64,000 nucleotides of DNA from QHXW01 sp963847515 (GTDB lineage Bacteria > Acidobacteriota > Terriglobia > Bryobacterales > Bryobacteraceae), in the NCBI GenBank assembly GCA_963847515.1, contig CAWKAA010000001.1, positions 434,001 to 498,000 on the forward strand. The letters are read 5' to 3'. How positions within the stretch are numbered: the stretch's first letter is position 1; every line of letters begins with the position of its first letter. The notes beneath the pieces were generated by a model. That model did not search any database. It was not told the origin of the DNA and worked only from the letters and a program-made list of their open reading frames with translations. The position numbers and the translations under genes are program-made. Shown piece by piece: positions 1 to 10,772 of this stretch.

Positions 1-303
1 CCTCTTTTCGCCCTGGAGGCCGAGGCAACCCGCGTGAATCTGGTCCGTGGCGGAAACGTGGACATCCCGGTGCAGATCCAACGGGAGAAGGATTTCGCGG
101 CCGCTATTCGCGTTCAGGTCGACGGCCTTCCCCCAGGTGTGACTGCCGAGCCTCTGGTCGCCCAGGATGGGATCAGCAATGTTAAAATTCGACTCACTGC
201 AAGTAGCAGCGCCGCTACCGGCAGAACCAAGGAAATCGCCGTCATCGGAATGGTGGAAGGCCATGTCGAAGAAGCGCCTGTTATCTCGGTTCAAGTGGAT
301 TAG
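1..303 (+). CDS. C-terminal end of a beta-sandwich (pre-peptidase-like) protein, cut by the window
   Basis: The frame is open from base 1 to a TAG at 301-303, giving about 100 residues with no start inside the window. The alternating hydrophobic pattern (VNLVRGGNVDIPVQI, IRVQVDGLPPGV, IRLTASSSA) is what Ig-like or pre-peptidase C-terminal beta-sandwich domains look like, and such secreted proteins commonly precede DUF1549/DUF1553 genes in acidobacteria and planctomycetes. The last 41 bases overlap the next gene, which suggests translational coupling. The function of the whole protein cannot be given because most of it lies outside the window. Confidence 0.55.
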   Translation, partial: PLFALEAEATRVNLVRGGNVDIPVQIQREKDFAAAIRVQVDGLPPGVTAEPLVAQDGISNVKIRLTASSSAATGRTKEIAVIGMVEGHVEEAPVISVQVD

Positions 304-2681
304 CGGTATCACGCTGCTGGCCGGTGTCATCGGTTCCGCAGCCGTGAAACCGGTGGAACTGGCTATCTACCCCACCAATCCGTTGCTGTTCGGTAAGGAC
401 TCGCGCCAATCTTTGCTCGTGGTGGTCTCTTACTCCGACGGCACTAGCAAAGATGTCACTGGAGAGGCGAAGTTCACCTCGGCGAAGGTCAGAGTTGCAA
501 CTGTTGACGAGGCGGGACTCGTCACCGCCCACTCGAACGGCGGTTCAGTGATGGAAGCGACTTATGGCGGACTCCGTGCCTCTACCACGGCTCTTGTGCA
601 GAGGGCCGAGGCGCCGCTTCCGGTGAGTTTCGCCGGAGACATCCTGCCAATATTGACTAAGTACGGCTGCAACGGCGGAAGCTGCCACGGCGCGCTAAAC
701 GGACAAAACGGTTTCAAGCTATCGCTGTTCGGTTATGAGCCGGAAAACGACTACGAGATGATCGTACACAAGCACGACGGCCGAAGGCTCAGTCTATCCG
801 ATCCGGAAAAGAGTCTTTTGCTCCTCAAGCCCACGTTCCAGATGACACACGGGGGTGGCAAGCGCTTCGCCAAAGATTCTCCGGATTACATTACGTTGCT
901 TAACTGGATACGCAATGGCGCAGGGAGTGTCCCCGCGGAGGAACGAAGGATGGTGGCGCTTTCGGTGTATCCGTCGAGCAGCGTCCTATTCGGGAAAGAA
1001 GCGAAAGGACGGTTACTGGTAACCGCCCGTTACTCGGATGGCTCGGAAAGTGACGTGACGCAACTGGTGAAGTTTCAAGTCTAACGATGATTCAATCGCG
1101 AGTGTTGATCCATATGGTGTCGTGACAGGGCTTGATGGCGGTGAAACCGCAATTGTGGTTCGCGGGCCGGGGGTGACGGGCGTCGCGATCATAGACGTGG
1201 TGCCCGATTCGCGCCCCGTGCGGGTGTTCCAAGCAAACAATTTTATCGATCGGTACGTCATCGAGAAGCTCAGCGGCTGCACATTCCCGCATCCGAGCCG
1301 ACCGATGACGCCACATTCCTGCGCCGGGTTTTCCTGGACACTATCGGTATCATTCCCACCTCGAACGAAGCCCGCCAGTTTCTAAATGATCGCGATCCCG
1401 ACAAACGCGCGAAACTTGTGGAATCGTTGCTACACCGTCCCGAATACGCCGACTTCTGGGCGCTTTACTGGGGCGATCATCTCAATAACACCAAGCAGCT
1501 TCTTTATAACAAAGGTCCTTACACTTTCACCATTTGGCTGAACCAGATCTTTCGGAACAATGTTCCGTATGACAAGTTCGCGCGAATGCTGCTCACGTCC
1601 ACGGGCAATACATACGATGCGCCAGAGGTTAGCTTCTACCCGGAGATGAAGAAGGAGCTTGACCGCGCGTCCACGACTACGCAGTTATTCCTGGGAGTGA
1701 GCATCGAATGCGCGCGGTGCCACAACCATCCGCTCGAGCACTGGACCCGGGACGACTTCAACGGAATGGCGGCGTTCTTCTCGCAGATCAAGTTCAAGGA
1801 ACCGTCAGGTCCGCGCAATAACGAAAAATCTTTGTACCTGGATTTCAAGCGCCAGTTCCAGCATCCCGACACCAAACAGGTTTACCTGCCCAAGTTCTTA
1901 AACGGACCGGTGGTTACGGTACTGGATGACTCGACGGACCGGCGCGCGCTATTGACCGACTGGATGACCTCTCCCCAAAATCCTTACTTCGCCCGGACGC
2001 TGGTCAACCGCATGTGGCGGCATTTCATGGGCCGCGGGCTGGTTGAGCCGGTGGATGATTTTCGGGCTACTAATCCACCGACCAATGCGCCACTGCTCGA
2101 CGCGCTCGCCAAGGACTTCGTGGAGCACGGCTACGATCTGCATCACCTCATCCGCCGCATTACTTCGTCAGCAGCGTATCAGCTCTCTTCTATTCCGATC
2201 GAGGGGAACAAGAGCGACAAAATGGCTTACTCGCGTTATTACACGAGGCGGCTTACGGCGGAACAGATGCTCGACTCTATCGTCTCCTCCACGGGCGTGC
2301 CGGAGAGGTTCCGGTCACAATATCCCGGCACGCGAGCGTCACAATTGGCGGAACCCGAGATCGAGTCCTATTTTCTCGACGTCTTCGACCGTCCGTCGCG
2401 GCAGCTCATTTGTGAACGCAAGCAGCCGCCAACCCTCAACCAAGCGCTGCATTTAATCAGCGGAGACACGATTCAGAAAAAGATCACTGATGCGCGAAGC
2501 ATTTTGGCGGCGACGAGAAACATCGACGAAATGTACCTTCGCACGCTATCCCGATATCCTGATGACGAAGAGCGGAGCATGGCCGAACGGGCGATCGCTA
2601 AAGCTGGAGACCCCAGGCTGCGGTTATGAGGATCTGTTATGGGCGCTGTTGAACTCCAAGGAGTTCCTGTACAATCACTGA
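263..2681 (+). CDS. DUF1549/DUF1553 (planctomycete cytochrome-like) protein, frameshifted three times as sequenced
   Basis: A secreted protein of about 805 residues. The ATG at 263 has GGAAGG upstream and opens a signal peptide (MSKKRLLSRFKWISGITLLAG). Next come an Ig-like BIG2 domain, a Cys-x4-Cys-His segment (YGCNGGSCHG) followed by GQNGFKLSLFGYEP, a second BIG2-like domain, then DUF1549 (LDTIGIIPTSNEARQFL, ECARCHNHPLEHW) and DUF1553 (ARTLVNRMWRHFMGRGLV), ending ALLNSKEFLYNH. These domains are typical of the planctomycete-type cytochrome family, whose biochemical role is poorly known. The frame shifts near 1080, near 1271 and near 2612. One base removed near 1080 or near 2612, or one added near 1270, restores continuous family sequence. 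Sequencing error is therefore more likely than decay. It is coupled to the DUF1501 gene 9 bases downstream. Confidence 0.8.
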
Positions 2682-2690
2682 GGGGGCGGC

Positions 2691-3969
2691 ATGATTTCGA
2701 ATCGCACATCGCTTTTCGGCCGGCGTGACTTTCTCCGTATCGGATCGCTGGGCGCCCTGGGGATTAGCCTGGACGGCCTGTTGCGAGCCGGAGCCCAACG
2801 GGACATCTCCTGCATCCTGCTGTGGCAAAGCGGCGGTTGCGGCCATCTGGACACGTTCGATCTGAAACCGGATGCGCCCAAAGAGATTCGCGGCGAGTTC
2901 AAGCCAATCTCGACTAACGTCCCTGGAATACAAATTTGCGAGCATCTGCCGTTCACCGCTAAACAGGCCGACAAGTTCACCATTCTGCGGTCGATGAAGT
3001 CGCGCGAGAACAACCACGAGCGCGCCATCAACTACCTCTTGACGGGATATCTGCCGCTGCCGACTCTCGAATTCCCCAGCGTGGGTTCGGTGATTTCCAA
3101 GGAACTGGGATCGAGGAACGGTCTGCCGCCTTACGTTGCGGTTCCAAACACGTTTCCGTCTTACGGCGCCGGCTATCTGGGCGGCTCTTATAACCCATTC
3201 ATCGCGGGCGATCCCAATATTTCGGGTTATCAGGCGCGAGATCTAACGCTGCCCGCGGACGTGGACTGGACGCGAGTCGGCAACCGCAATTTCCTCTTGA
3301 AACAGATGGACGCGAAGTTTCGCGCCATCGAGGCTTCCACGGACATGGCGGCCATGGACTCCTTCTATCAGAGAGCGTACGATCTGCTGAAATCGCCGGC
3401 AGCGCGCAAAGCATTTGATATCGCTGCCGAACCCGAATCGCTTCGGGAGCGCTATGGGCGGACTCCGGTCGGGCAGGGTGCTCTGCTGGCGCGCCGGTTG
3501 GTGGAATCCGGCGTGCGCTTCGTCACCGTGGCCAAGGGCTGGCTTAACTACGACACGCACGGCGATAATTTCAACACCATGAAAAAGGCGCTGTTGCCGG
3601 AGTTTGACCGCGCGTTCGCCGGGCTGCTTCGAAGATCTACACGAGCGCGGCATGCTCGATACAACGCTCGTGATCGCCATGGGTGAGTTTGGCAGGACAC
3701 CCAAAGTGAACGAAGCCGCGGGACGCGACCATCACTCCAAGGCGTGGTCAATCGCGCTGGCCGGCGCGGGTATTCCAGGCGGGCGAGTGCTGGGCGCCAC
3801 CGACAAGAATGGCGTACAAGTCACGGATCTGCCGGTCGAGCCCGAAGACCTTCTCTTCACGATCTACACACTGTTTGGCGTCGATCCCGCACGTGAGTAT
3901 CAGACTCCGATCGGCCGGCCCGTAAAGCCGGTGAACGGCGGGCATCTCATCCCCGGGCTGTTAGCGTAA
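2691..3969 (+). CDS. DUF1501 (sulfatase-like) protein with Tat-type signal, one frameshift
   Basis: A protein of about 425 residues with an N-terminal twin-arginine-like motif (GRRDFLRIGSLGALG), pointing to Tat export. The body has DUF1501 hallmarks: LLWQSGGCGHLDTFDLKPDAP, MKSRENNHERAINYLLTGY, SGVRFVTV followed by DTHGDNF, MGEFGRTPKVN and GRDHHSKAWSIALAG. DUF1501 is distantly related to the alkaline-phosphatase/sulfatase fold, and its substrates are unknown. It nearly always sits next to DUF1549/DUF1553 genes, as here. The reading frame changes near 3628. Removing one T from CTGCTTCGAAG joins FAGLL to EDLHERGMLD, so a one-base insertion is the likely cause. Confidence 0.8.
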
Positions 3970-3990
3970 AGCTGCTTTCGGTGAATGCCG

Positions 3991-4515
3991 CTAGGCGAGG
4001 GTCGGTTCGGGCAACGCCGCTAGAGCTTGCAGGCGATCGCGCATCGCGTCAATAGAGTGAATTAAACGGCTGGCATCCACTCCGCTCCAGCCTGAGGCAA
4101 ACGCAATCAGCCTGAATTCCACGTACACCAGGGAGGCCGCAAAATGGAATTGCTCCTTCATCACGACAGCAGCTAAATCGGAGCGGTCTACTTTGCAGGC
4201 GATCATGTGCAGTCTGAGGGTCTTGCAAAGTCCATGGAAATCCTTGGACAGCAATTGAAGATAAGCCCTGAAAATCTTGATGCGCCCTTTGCGGAAATTC
4301 TTTTCGAGTCGTCGTGTGCAGGCGGCGTGCGAAGAGATGAATTTCCCATCCGCCTCATCGAGCAAACGCTCCATGGCGCGGTAGCGTCCCGGCGAGAAGA
4401 GCTCGTCTAGAGAGAAGGTGTCATGCCGCGCCGATAGCAGTTTCGTGAAAAGAACGGCGAAGCCCGCAATGAGCAGGATGCAACAGATTATCGCGACTAT
4501 GATTCCAACTTCCAT
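3991..4515 (-). CDS. Small single-pass membrane protein of unknown function
   Basis: I do not recognise this 174-residue protein. The ATG at 4515 is chosen because it follows an AGGAAGAG ribosome-binding site and opens directly into a strong hydrophobic segment (residues 4-26, MEVGIIVAIICCILLIAGFAVLF), so it is probably anchored with a short outside tail and a helical cytoplasmic domain. The soluble part has a charged stretch (DELFSPGRYRAMERLLDEADGKF) and several Lys/Arg-rich helices. It converges on the DUF1501 gene, with 21 bases between their stop codons, and no neighbour indicates a role. Confidence 0.55.
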   Translation of the reverse strand: MEVGIIVAIICCILLIAGFAVLFTKLLSARHDTFSLDELFSPGRYRAMERLLDEADGKFISSHAACTRRLEKNFRKGRIKIFRAYLQLLSKDFHGLCKTLRLHMIACKVDRSDLAAVVMKEQFHFAASLVYVEFRLIAFASGWSGVDASRLIHSIDAMRDRLQALAALPEPTLA

Positions 4516-4777
4516 GTGGTGCTCTCTTCCTGACCTAACAATACTGCAACGGGGCCCAACGCACAAGATGCCTCTTGGGGTACAACGAAAGTCATCGTGG
4601 CGGCATATGGGCCTTGTTGAAAATAGACCTCATGAATACGTGGCCGCCTTGCGGATAAGTTAACCAAAGACATATATGCCCTGCCCCAAGCGGACTTTAG
4701 ACTAGTGATTAGAGGAAGGTCAAAGGTAACCGGCGGTCAGCGATCTCCGTTTGCTATGTCCTTCTTGAGACCATGAG

Positions 4778-7700
4778 ATGCATCTCCGTCCAAATGATGC
4801 TTTCCGCCGTAAAGTCCTGTTTCGGTACCGCATCTTTATAGCTGTGGCTTTTTTGCTGCCTGGCTTCGCTTCTGCACAACGTTTTACCTTCAAATACTAT
4901 TCGCACGACCAAGGCTTGACTAGCTTGGATGTGCACAGCCTGTTACAGGATCGGACAGGATATGTCTGGGTTGCAACAGGGGATGGTGTATTCCGCTACG
5001 ATGGTGCACGATTCACGGGATTCTCTACAGCTCAGGGTTTGCCGTCCAATCGGATTGAATCGCTCCACCAGGCGACCGATGGAACCATTTGGGTTGGGAC
5101 TCGGGAAGGGCTTGCTCGTTTCGAGGGCGACCATTTTAGGCCCGTGAATTTGCCGGAGCGCGTGGTATTCCTCGGCCAATCCGGGATCACGTCCGATATT
5201 CATGGCTCGCTCTATATGGGCACCACTCGGGGACTTTGGGTCATGGGACAGTCCCGACGCGCCGTCAAGTTGTATCCTCAAACATCATCAGTAGCACACC
5301 CCGAGGTTTACGGAGTTCACATCGATCCGGAGGGCGCTGTCTGGTTTGGTTGCGGTATGGACCTGTGCAGGTATGACCACGGCAAAGTGACCGTGCTTGG
5401 AAAAGAGTCCGGTATTCCAAGGGATATTTGGAATGCCATACTGACCGATCAGAGCGGCAGTCTTTGGATCAGGAGTTCGACGAGGCTGCTGACCAGGAGC
5501 AGGACGAGCAAGCGATTTGTCGCAGTGGACAATATCCCGGAGGCCAGCACGCTGGGCAGTCTGTACTTGCTGCGCAGCGGCACTCTGCTCGTGCCCAGCC
5601 GCTACGGGCTGATGCGACAAGCTGGAAAGGGCTGGGAACGCATCGGCGCAGAGCGGGGATTGCTAGTGAGCATGGTTGCTTGCGCTCTAGAGGACCGTGA
5701 AGGTTCGATATGGATTGGGTTGGATGGATCTGGCCTGGCTCGCTGGCTCGGCACCAACCAGTGGGAAAGCTGGACCCCTACTGAAGGTTTGGCTGGCAGC
5801 GCGAAGACAATCTTCCGGAGTTCCGCGGGAACACTGTGGGTCGGTACAAGTTACGCCCTGCAACAATTCGGCCGCGATGACCGGCCGGGACGGATCTGGG
5901 ATGTGCGCCACGGTTTAAGTGGGCACGCCGTTCGAGCCATTACCGAGGCTTCTGACCACGCGATTTGGCTGGGAACCAATCCCGGAAAAGTGTACCGTTT
6001 GGATCCGCGCGCGGGCATGATTCGGAGCTTCGCGCACGAGTCGGGATTTTTTGGAAATGGTGTGTCTGGGGTGTGCTGGGACAGTAGCCAGCGGCTCTGG
6101 GTGGCCACCGACGGCCCGATTTACCGGGGTGTTGTTTCGGGTGCTTCGGCTCACTTCGAACGCGTGGCGCCGCCCGGCAGCGAGGAGGACGAGTCTTTTA
6201 AACGTTGCGCGGAAGACGGAAACGGCGGGCTCTGGTTTGCGAGTGACCGAGGGTTGCTTCGGTTCAAGGATGGGAACTGGAACAGGTTCACCAAAGCAGA
6301 CGGATTGCGATCGAACCTGCTCGACGAGGTGATCCTATCGCCGGACGGCTCATTATGGATCACGTATGACGAGACGGCAGGTATGACGCACGCCACTATC
6401 CGGGGCGACGGCATTCAGTTGGAGAGCTTCGCCAGGGCGAACGGCCTTCATTCGGAGAACGTGAGCGCGATGGCATTCGATACGCGGGGGAAGCTTTGGT
6501 TTAGCAGCGACGACGGGGTTCAGTTCAAAGATGGCGGGACTTTCCCACACTACAGTGAGGCGCAGGGCCTTCTCTGGAACGATTGTTCCAGCCATGCCGT
6601 ATTCGGAGACCGCGATGGCACAATCTGGATAGGCCACAACTTGGGGCTCAGTCATTTTCGCCCGGACGCGGAGCCGAAATCGAGTGAATCAACACCAGTC
6701 GTTCTGACTTGGTTGAAGCTGGGAACGGCACTCGTCAGTCCCGAGAGCCGGCCGGCCGTTTCGTACCAACGCCGATCCTTTCAGGCTAACTTCACTGCGC
6801 TAACGTTCTTAAACGAGGCAGACGTCCGTTTTCGTTATCGGTTATCCGGATTTCATGAGGATTGGGTGGATACCCGTGAACGAATGGCCAGCTATCCGAG
6901 CCTGCCACATGGCAAATACCGGTTTGAGGTACAGGCAGTGCTACCCGGCCGTCCTGTTACGGCCACAACTACCTTCCGATTCGAGGTACTGCCAGCCTGG
7001 TGGCAGACCTGGTGGTTTCGCGGGCTGCTGGCTGTGTTGGGATTGGCTTCCGGGACCGCCTATTGGCGCTGGAGGCTTCGAAGCCTGCAGGAGATGCACC
7101 GTCAGTTGGAACTTGCCGTGGAGAAGAGAACGATCCAGTTGCGCGAGGAGAAGAAAACCGTAGAGGCGCAGCGATCCGACATCGAACGCCTGCTGACTAA
7201 AACACAGGAAGCCAGCCGGTATAAGGACGAGTTCCTGGCCAACATGAGCCACGAGATTCGCACTCCGATGAACGGCATATTGGGTATGACCGATCTGGTG
7301 CTGGACAGCGATCTTACCGCCGAGCAGCGCGAATTCCTGACGGACGCGAAGACTTCGGCGGAGCATCTGCGGACTCTGCTCAACGATATCCTCGACCTCT
7401 CAAAGATTGAAGCCGGCCGACTGGAGCTGAATCCAATCGCCTTTTCCGTGCGTGAATGCGTGATGGGGGCCGTAATTGGTCTGGCCGTCAATGCCGAACA
7501 GAAGGGGCTGAAATTAACGTTCGATGTCGCCGCGGACGTGCCCGAAGAGTTGGTCGGCGACCCCTCCCGAATCCGCCAGGTTCTGCTGAACCTTCTCAAC
7601 AACGCCATCAAGTTCACTAGCTCCGGAACTATAGAACTGCGATCCACTTTATTTGACCGGCGCGACCGGACGGTAACCGTGCATTTCTCGGTGCGCGATA

Positions 7701-8017
7701 CAGGCGTGGGAATACCGACCGACAAGGTCGATTTGATTTTTGAACCATTCCGTCAGGCCGACTCCTCGACCACCCGCAAATTTGGCGGCACCGGCCTCGG
7801 ATTGACCATCTCATCACGTCTCGTCAACATGATGGGTGGACATCTTTGGGTCGAGAGTGTATTGGGCAAAGGCAGCCTTTTCCACTTCACGGTGGCCTTG
7901 GAGTGCAAGCCGGACGGCAAACCGCCGGCTGTGAGCGATGATCTAGTGCACGAGTTATCGTCAACTCAAGAGACTGCCGCAGGCGAGAAAGCCACTCTTA
8001 GCAGCCGTCGGGCATGA
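4778..8017 (+). CDS. Two-component propeller sensor histidine kinase (Reg_prop, Y_Y_Y, HisKA, HATPase)
   Basis: A membrane sensor kinase of 1079 residues. A signal peptide (IAVAFLLPGFASA) is followed by about 14 beta-propeller blades with the Reg_prop signature (GYVWVATGDGVFRYDG, GTIWVGTREGLARF, GSIWIGLDGSGLARW, GTIWIGHNLGLSHF), enough for two seven-bladed propellers. A Y_Y_Y domain (FRYRLSGFHEDWVDT) and one membrane segment near residues 745-767 come next, then a coiled coil and the kinase core. The phosphoacceptor is His825 in the MSHEIRTPMNG box. The N-box (LLNNAIKFTSSG), G1 (DTGVGIP) and G2 (GGTGLGL) are intact. Unlike many relatives in Bacteroidetes it has no receiver or AraC domain, so it must signal to a separate regulator, and none is adjacent. 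The extracellular ligand is unknown. Confidence 0.9.
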   Translation: MHLRPNDAFRRKVLFRYRIFIAVAFLLPGFASAQRFTFKYYSHDQGLTSLDVHSLLQDRTGYVWVATGDGVFRYDGARFTGFSTAQGLPSNRIESLHQATDGTIWVGTREGLARFEGDHFRPVNLPERVVFLGQSGITSDIHGSLYMGTTRGLWVMGQSRRAVKLYPQTSSVAHPEVYGVHIDPEGAVWFGCGMDLCRYDHGKVTVLGKESGIPRDIWNAILTDQSGSLWIRSSTRLLTRSRTSKRFVAVDNIPEASTLGSLYLLRSGTLLVPSRYGLMRQAGKGWERIGAERGLLVSMVACALEDREGSIWIGLDGSGLARWLGTNQWESWTPTEGLAGSAKTIFRSSAGTLWVGTSYALQQFGRDDRPGRIWDVRHGLSGHAVRAITEASDHAIWLGTNPGKVYRLDPRAGMIRSFAHESGFFGNGVSGVCWDSSQRLWVATDGPIYRGVVSGASAHFERVAPPGSEEDESFKRCAEDGNGGLWFASDRGLLRFKDGNWNRFTKADGLRSNLLDEVILSPDGSLWITYDETAGMTHATIRGDGIQLESFARANGLHSENVSAMAFDTRGKLWFSSDDGVQFKDGGTFPHYSEAQGLLWNDCSSHAVFGDRDGTIWIGHNLGLSHFRPDAEPKSSESTPVVLTWLKLGTALVSPESRPAVSYQRRSFQANFTALTFLNEADVRFRYRLSGFHEDWVDTRERMASYPSLPHGKYRFEVQAVLPGRPVTATTTFRFEVLPAWWQTWWFRGLLAVLGLASGTAYWRWRLRSLQEMHRQLELAVEKRTIQLREEKKTVEAQRSDIERLLTKTQEASRYKDEFLANMSHEIRTPMNGILGMTDLVLDSDLTAEQREFLTDAKTSAEHLRTLLNDILDLSKIEAGRLELNPIAFSVRECVMGAVIGLAVNAEQKGLKLTFDVAADVPEELVGDPSRIRQVLLNLLNNAIKFTSSGTIELRSTLFDRRDRTVTVHFSVRDTGVGIPTDKVDLIFEPFRQADSSTTRKFGGTGLGLTISSRLVNMMGGHLWVESVLGKGSLFHFTVALECKPDGKPPAVSDDLVHELSSTQETAAGEKATLSSRRA

Positions 8018-8182
8018 CCCGCGGCACGGTACTGGCGTCACGATCACTCACAGAGTAGACGAAACACGCTGCCCTGTAGAGATCGACCGTTAGAGACGCT
8101 TGATCCGGTAGACAGCGTATTCATGATAATCGCCAAATCTCCGAGAGTGACAAACTCCGCGCTATCCGCCCAGCCGCTCTAT

Positions 8183-9967
8183 TCAACCGAGTTTCAGAGC
8201 CGACAGCACCTCTCCGAAACGCCGATCCGCGCGAAGGCCCGCGAATGAAGGATCGACATTTAAGAAAGCCGCCATGGGCGGCCTCTCATCGAGTGCATGA
8301 CGCAGGGAGAGGAAGGCACCATCCGGGTCCCCCAGCGCAACCTGCACGATCGCGAGTGCAAGGGGGTCGACATATTCGGATTGTGACGCTTCCTGCAAGC
8401 TCCGAAAGATCCGCAGCGCCACTTCGCGGTTGCCATGTCCTGCGTATGCCGCTGCCTGGACACTCTGCAGAAGGTAAGACGGGAAGGGGTCGTCAAATGT
8501 CCTATGCGCCGCCAGCGCCTCGGCATACCGGCCCATCGAGAGGTACAGCCGCATCAGAAAGTAATGAGGTAACAAAGAACGGCGATCTAGCCCGTGCGCA
8601 ATGCGAAGCCAATGCTCAGCCTCTTCGTAATTGCCCATAACCCAGTACACGGCCCCCATTGCCCCGTTGGTACGAGTGGACAATGGATCCAATTGGCGGG
8701 CCCGCTCGAACGAACTCAGTGCTTCTTTGAACCTGCCCTGGGCCATGGCGCAATTCGCCTTCATACTGTGCGCTAATCCGCAGGCTGGGTTGATTTCCAA
8801 CGCTTTATCGGCGGCGGCCTCGACGCCCGCCCAGTCCCAGTCGAAACGTGACAAGGTGGCGGCCAAGCCGGCATAACTCTCAGCGGAGTTGCTGTCAATG
8901 CGCAGAGCCTCGAGGGCCGCGCGGTGGCTCTGGGGCTGAGCTTCCCTCGGGCGCATCCACCCCCACAACGCCATCCACTGATACGCCTGTGCCAAGCCGG
9001 CATAAGGAAGCGAGAAATCAGGAGCCAGGGCGGCGGCCTGCTTGAAATAAAGGATGGCGGTGAGGCAGCGCTCACGAGTACCATCGTCCCAGATATGGGT
9101 GCCCTTCAAGTACAACGTATACGCTTCGACGCCGGGGCCACGAGTACGGGCCGGCGGCTTTATGGGTGTATGGAGGGCCGAAGCGACCTTATGCGCGATC
9201 TCGTCCTGTAGGTAGAAAATGTCTTCGACGGGCCGCTCGAAACTGTGCGACCAGAGAGTCCGGCCTGTCTTAACCGACACCCCCTTGGCCGTAATCCGGA
9301 AACGGCTGCGCGACCTGCGAACGCTACCCTCGATCAGCGTTCCTACGCCTAACTTTCTGCAGGCTGCGACAGGGCCTTCCCTGGATTCTTTGAGAGCAAA
9401 TACCGTGGTCAAGCCGAGCACTTTGAGCTCACTCACGGACGTCAGCTTGTGAATTACCTCCTCGGTTGTGCCGTCACAAAAAAGAACCTCGGCCGGGTCG
9501 GGGCTCAGATTTACAAATGGGAGCACGGCTACAGTGTTCGCGTCGAGGGCCGGCGGGGCCGGGTCCGGTTTGTTCGGCAATTCCGCTACCCGGCGCCACC
9601 GAAACGCAGGCACGTAACTGCCGGGCTGGAAGGCGATCCAGACCGTGTCATCCCGCCCTGCGAGGTTATAATACTCGGCAAGCTTTCGCCGCAGCCGTAG
9701 GGCTTCCACACGGACGATCGAGTCAGTTCGGGGGTCGTAGTCGGACCGGCGATCGAAAACGTCATGGCCCAACGAGAATTCCTTGAGGCCTTCGGCGTAC
9801 CCATCGAGAGTGCGTTCTACTGTCAGCCGAAGGAACCGCGACAAGCGGATAGACTTTACAAACTGCTCGCTGGCGAGCACCTTGGCCAATTGCGTCCGTA
9901 CTTCTTCTGGTGGGATGGGTGAACCGTCTGGTGGCGATTTTATGCGGCTGGCATGCGCGCCCGCCAT
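8183..9967 (-). CDS. Regulator-like protein: N-terminal acidobacterial DNA-binding-like module, TolB/FlgO-like domain, TPR repeats
   Basis: A 594-residue protein. Residues about 20-125 form a module abundant in acidobacteria (SRFLRLTVERTLDGYAEGLKEFSLGHDVFDRR then DPRTDSIVRVEALRLRRKLAEYY), which resembles a winged-helix regulator domain and ends in a GSYVP strand. Residues about 145-265 resemble the N-domain seen in adenylate cyclase-TPR proteins (VAVLPFVNLSPDPAEVLFCDGTTEEVIHKL). The remainder is TPR helices (YAGLAQAYQWMALWG, KANCAMAQGRFKEALSSFERA). It has no membrane segment. A role as a cytoplasmic scaffold or transcriptional regulator is inferred from architecture only. It is paralogous to the gene at 10773-12419, which lacks the middle domain. 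Confidence 0.7.
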   Translation of the reverse strand: MAGAHASRIKSPPDGSPIPPEEVRTQLAKVLASEQFVKSIRLSRFLRLTVERTLDGYAEGLKEFSLGHDVFDRRSDYDPRTDSIVRVEALRLRRKLAEYYNLAGRDDTVWIAFQPGSYVPAFRWRRVAELPNKPDPAPPALDANTVAVLPFVNLSPDPAEVLFCDGTTEEVIHKLTSVSELKVLGLTTVFALKESREGPVAACRKLGVGTLIEGSVRRSRSRFRITAKGVSVKTGRTLWSHSFERPVEDIFYLQDEIAHKVASALHTPIKPPARTRGPGVEAYTLYLKGTHIWDDGTRERCLTAILYFKQAAALAPDFSLPYAGLAQAYQWMALWGWMRPREAQPQSHRAALEALRIDSNSAESYAGLAATLSRFDWDWAGVEAAADKALEINPACGLAHSMKANCAMAQGRFKEALSSFERARQLDPLSTRTNGAMGAVYWVMGNYEEAEHWLRIAHGLDRRSLLPHYFLMRLYLSMGRYAEALAAHRTFDDPFPSYLLQSVQAAAYAGHGNREVALRIFRSLQEASQSEYVDPLALAIVQVALGDPDGAFLSLRHALDERPPMAAFLNVDPSFAGLRADRRFGEVLSALKLG

Positions 9968-10189
9968 AGAAAGCCTTAACCCTGTGAGAGTAGCACTGAC
10001 CGGCGATCCTTACAAGCATATATTTTCCTTCGCCGATGATGCTTTTACTCCAGAGTGGCTGTGAATGCTAGCCTGAACACAGCTTCGCAATAAATACAAA
10101 TGATTACGAGCAACGTAGGGAGAACCCCAGGAGACCAGTTCAGCGGCGTCGTCATGGCCAATACCGGTGGCACTGGACGAGGTTGTTTC

Positions 10190-10576
10190 TTACAATTCGC
10201 CGGGGGGTAACAGGTCTTTTACCGAGGAGAGGAGCTGTTCCTGATTGAAGGGCTTCGCGATGACCGCATTCGCCCCGAACTGCGCTGCAATCCGCAAAAA
10301 CGGCGCCGCATACCCGGACATGGCCAGGATTTTATATTTGTGCGTCAAGCGGCGCGACTCTCTAATGAACTCCAAGCCATCTTCTTCCGGGATGAATACA
10401 TCAAGGATCACCAGATCAACCTCGGTTTTCCTTAGGAACTCCTGAGCTCCGCTTACACTGGCGGATTCGTATACCGCATAACCTTTGCCTGCAAGGAAAC
10501 GACGCAGCAACGCCCGGATCTGCGCGTCGTCATCCACTACAAGAATGACCGGAGTGGGCACGTTGGCGTTAGGCAT
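10190..10576 (-). CDS. Stand-alone response regulator receiver (CheY-like)
   Basis: A 128-residue single receiver domain. The start at 10576 (MPNANVPTPVILVVDDD) places the acidic pocket at residues 15-17, the phosphoacceptor Asp59 in VILDVFIPEEDG and the conserved Lys108 in VIAKPF. All the residues needed for phosphorylation are present, and no output domain follows. It may serve as a phosphorelay intermediate or a CheY-like output for nearby kinases, but no chemotaxis gene is adjacent. It lies alone between the two TPR regulators, with over 190 bases on each side. Confidence 0.85.
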   Translation of the reverse strand: MPNANVPTPVILVVDDDAQIRALLRRFLAGKGYAVYESASVSGAQEFLRKTEVDLVILDVFIPEEDGLEFIRESRRLTHKYKILAMSGYAAPFLRIAAQFGANAVIAKPFNQEQLLSSVKDLLPPGEL

Positions 10577-10772
10577 TGGCGCACATCTCCGCAGTAAGGG
10601 ATATGGGTCGCTCCAAACTCGGTGCTGCATAGTCGTGTGTCTTGAGCTGGAGCATAGTTAGTGGGTGGGAGCTGGCCAAGGTGGACGCGATAAATCATCC
10701 GAGAGAGTCTAGAATCCGGGATGCGATCAGACATCTACCTCAACAACAAGTTTGCCGAATTACGAACTGGTT

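Noticed and set aside
10577..10772. Regulatory element between the receiver gene and the TPR regulator
   Set aside because: No dyad, promoter-like pair or terminator could be supported in these 196 bases.
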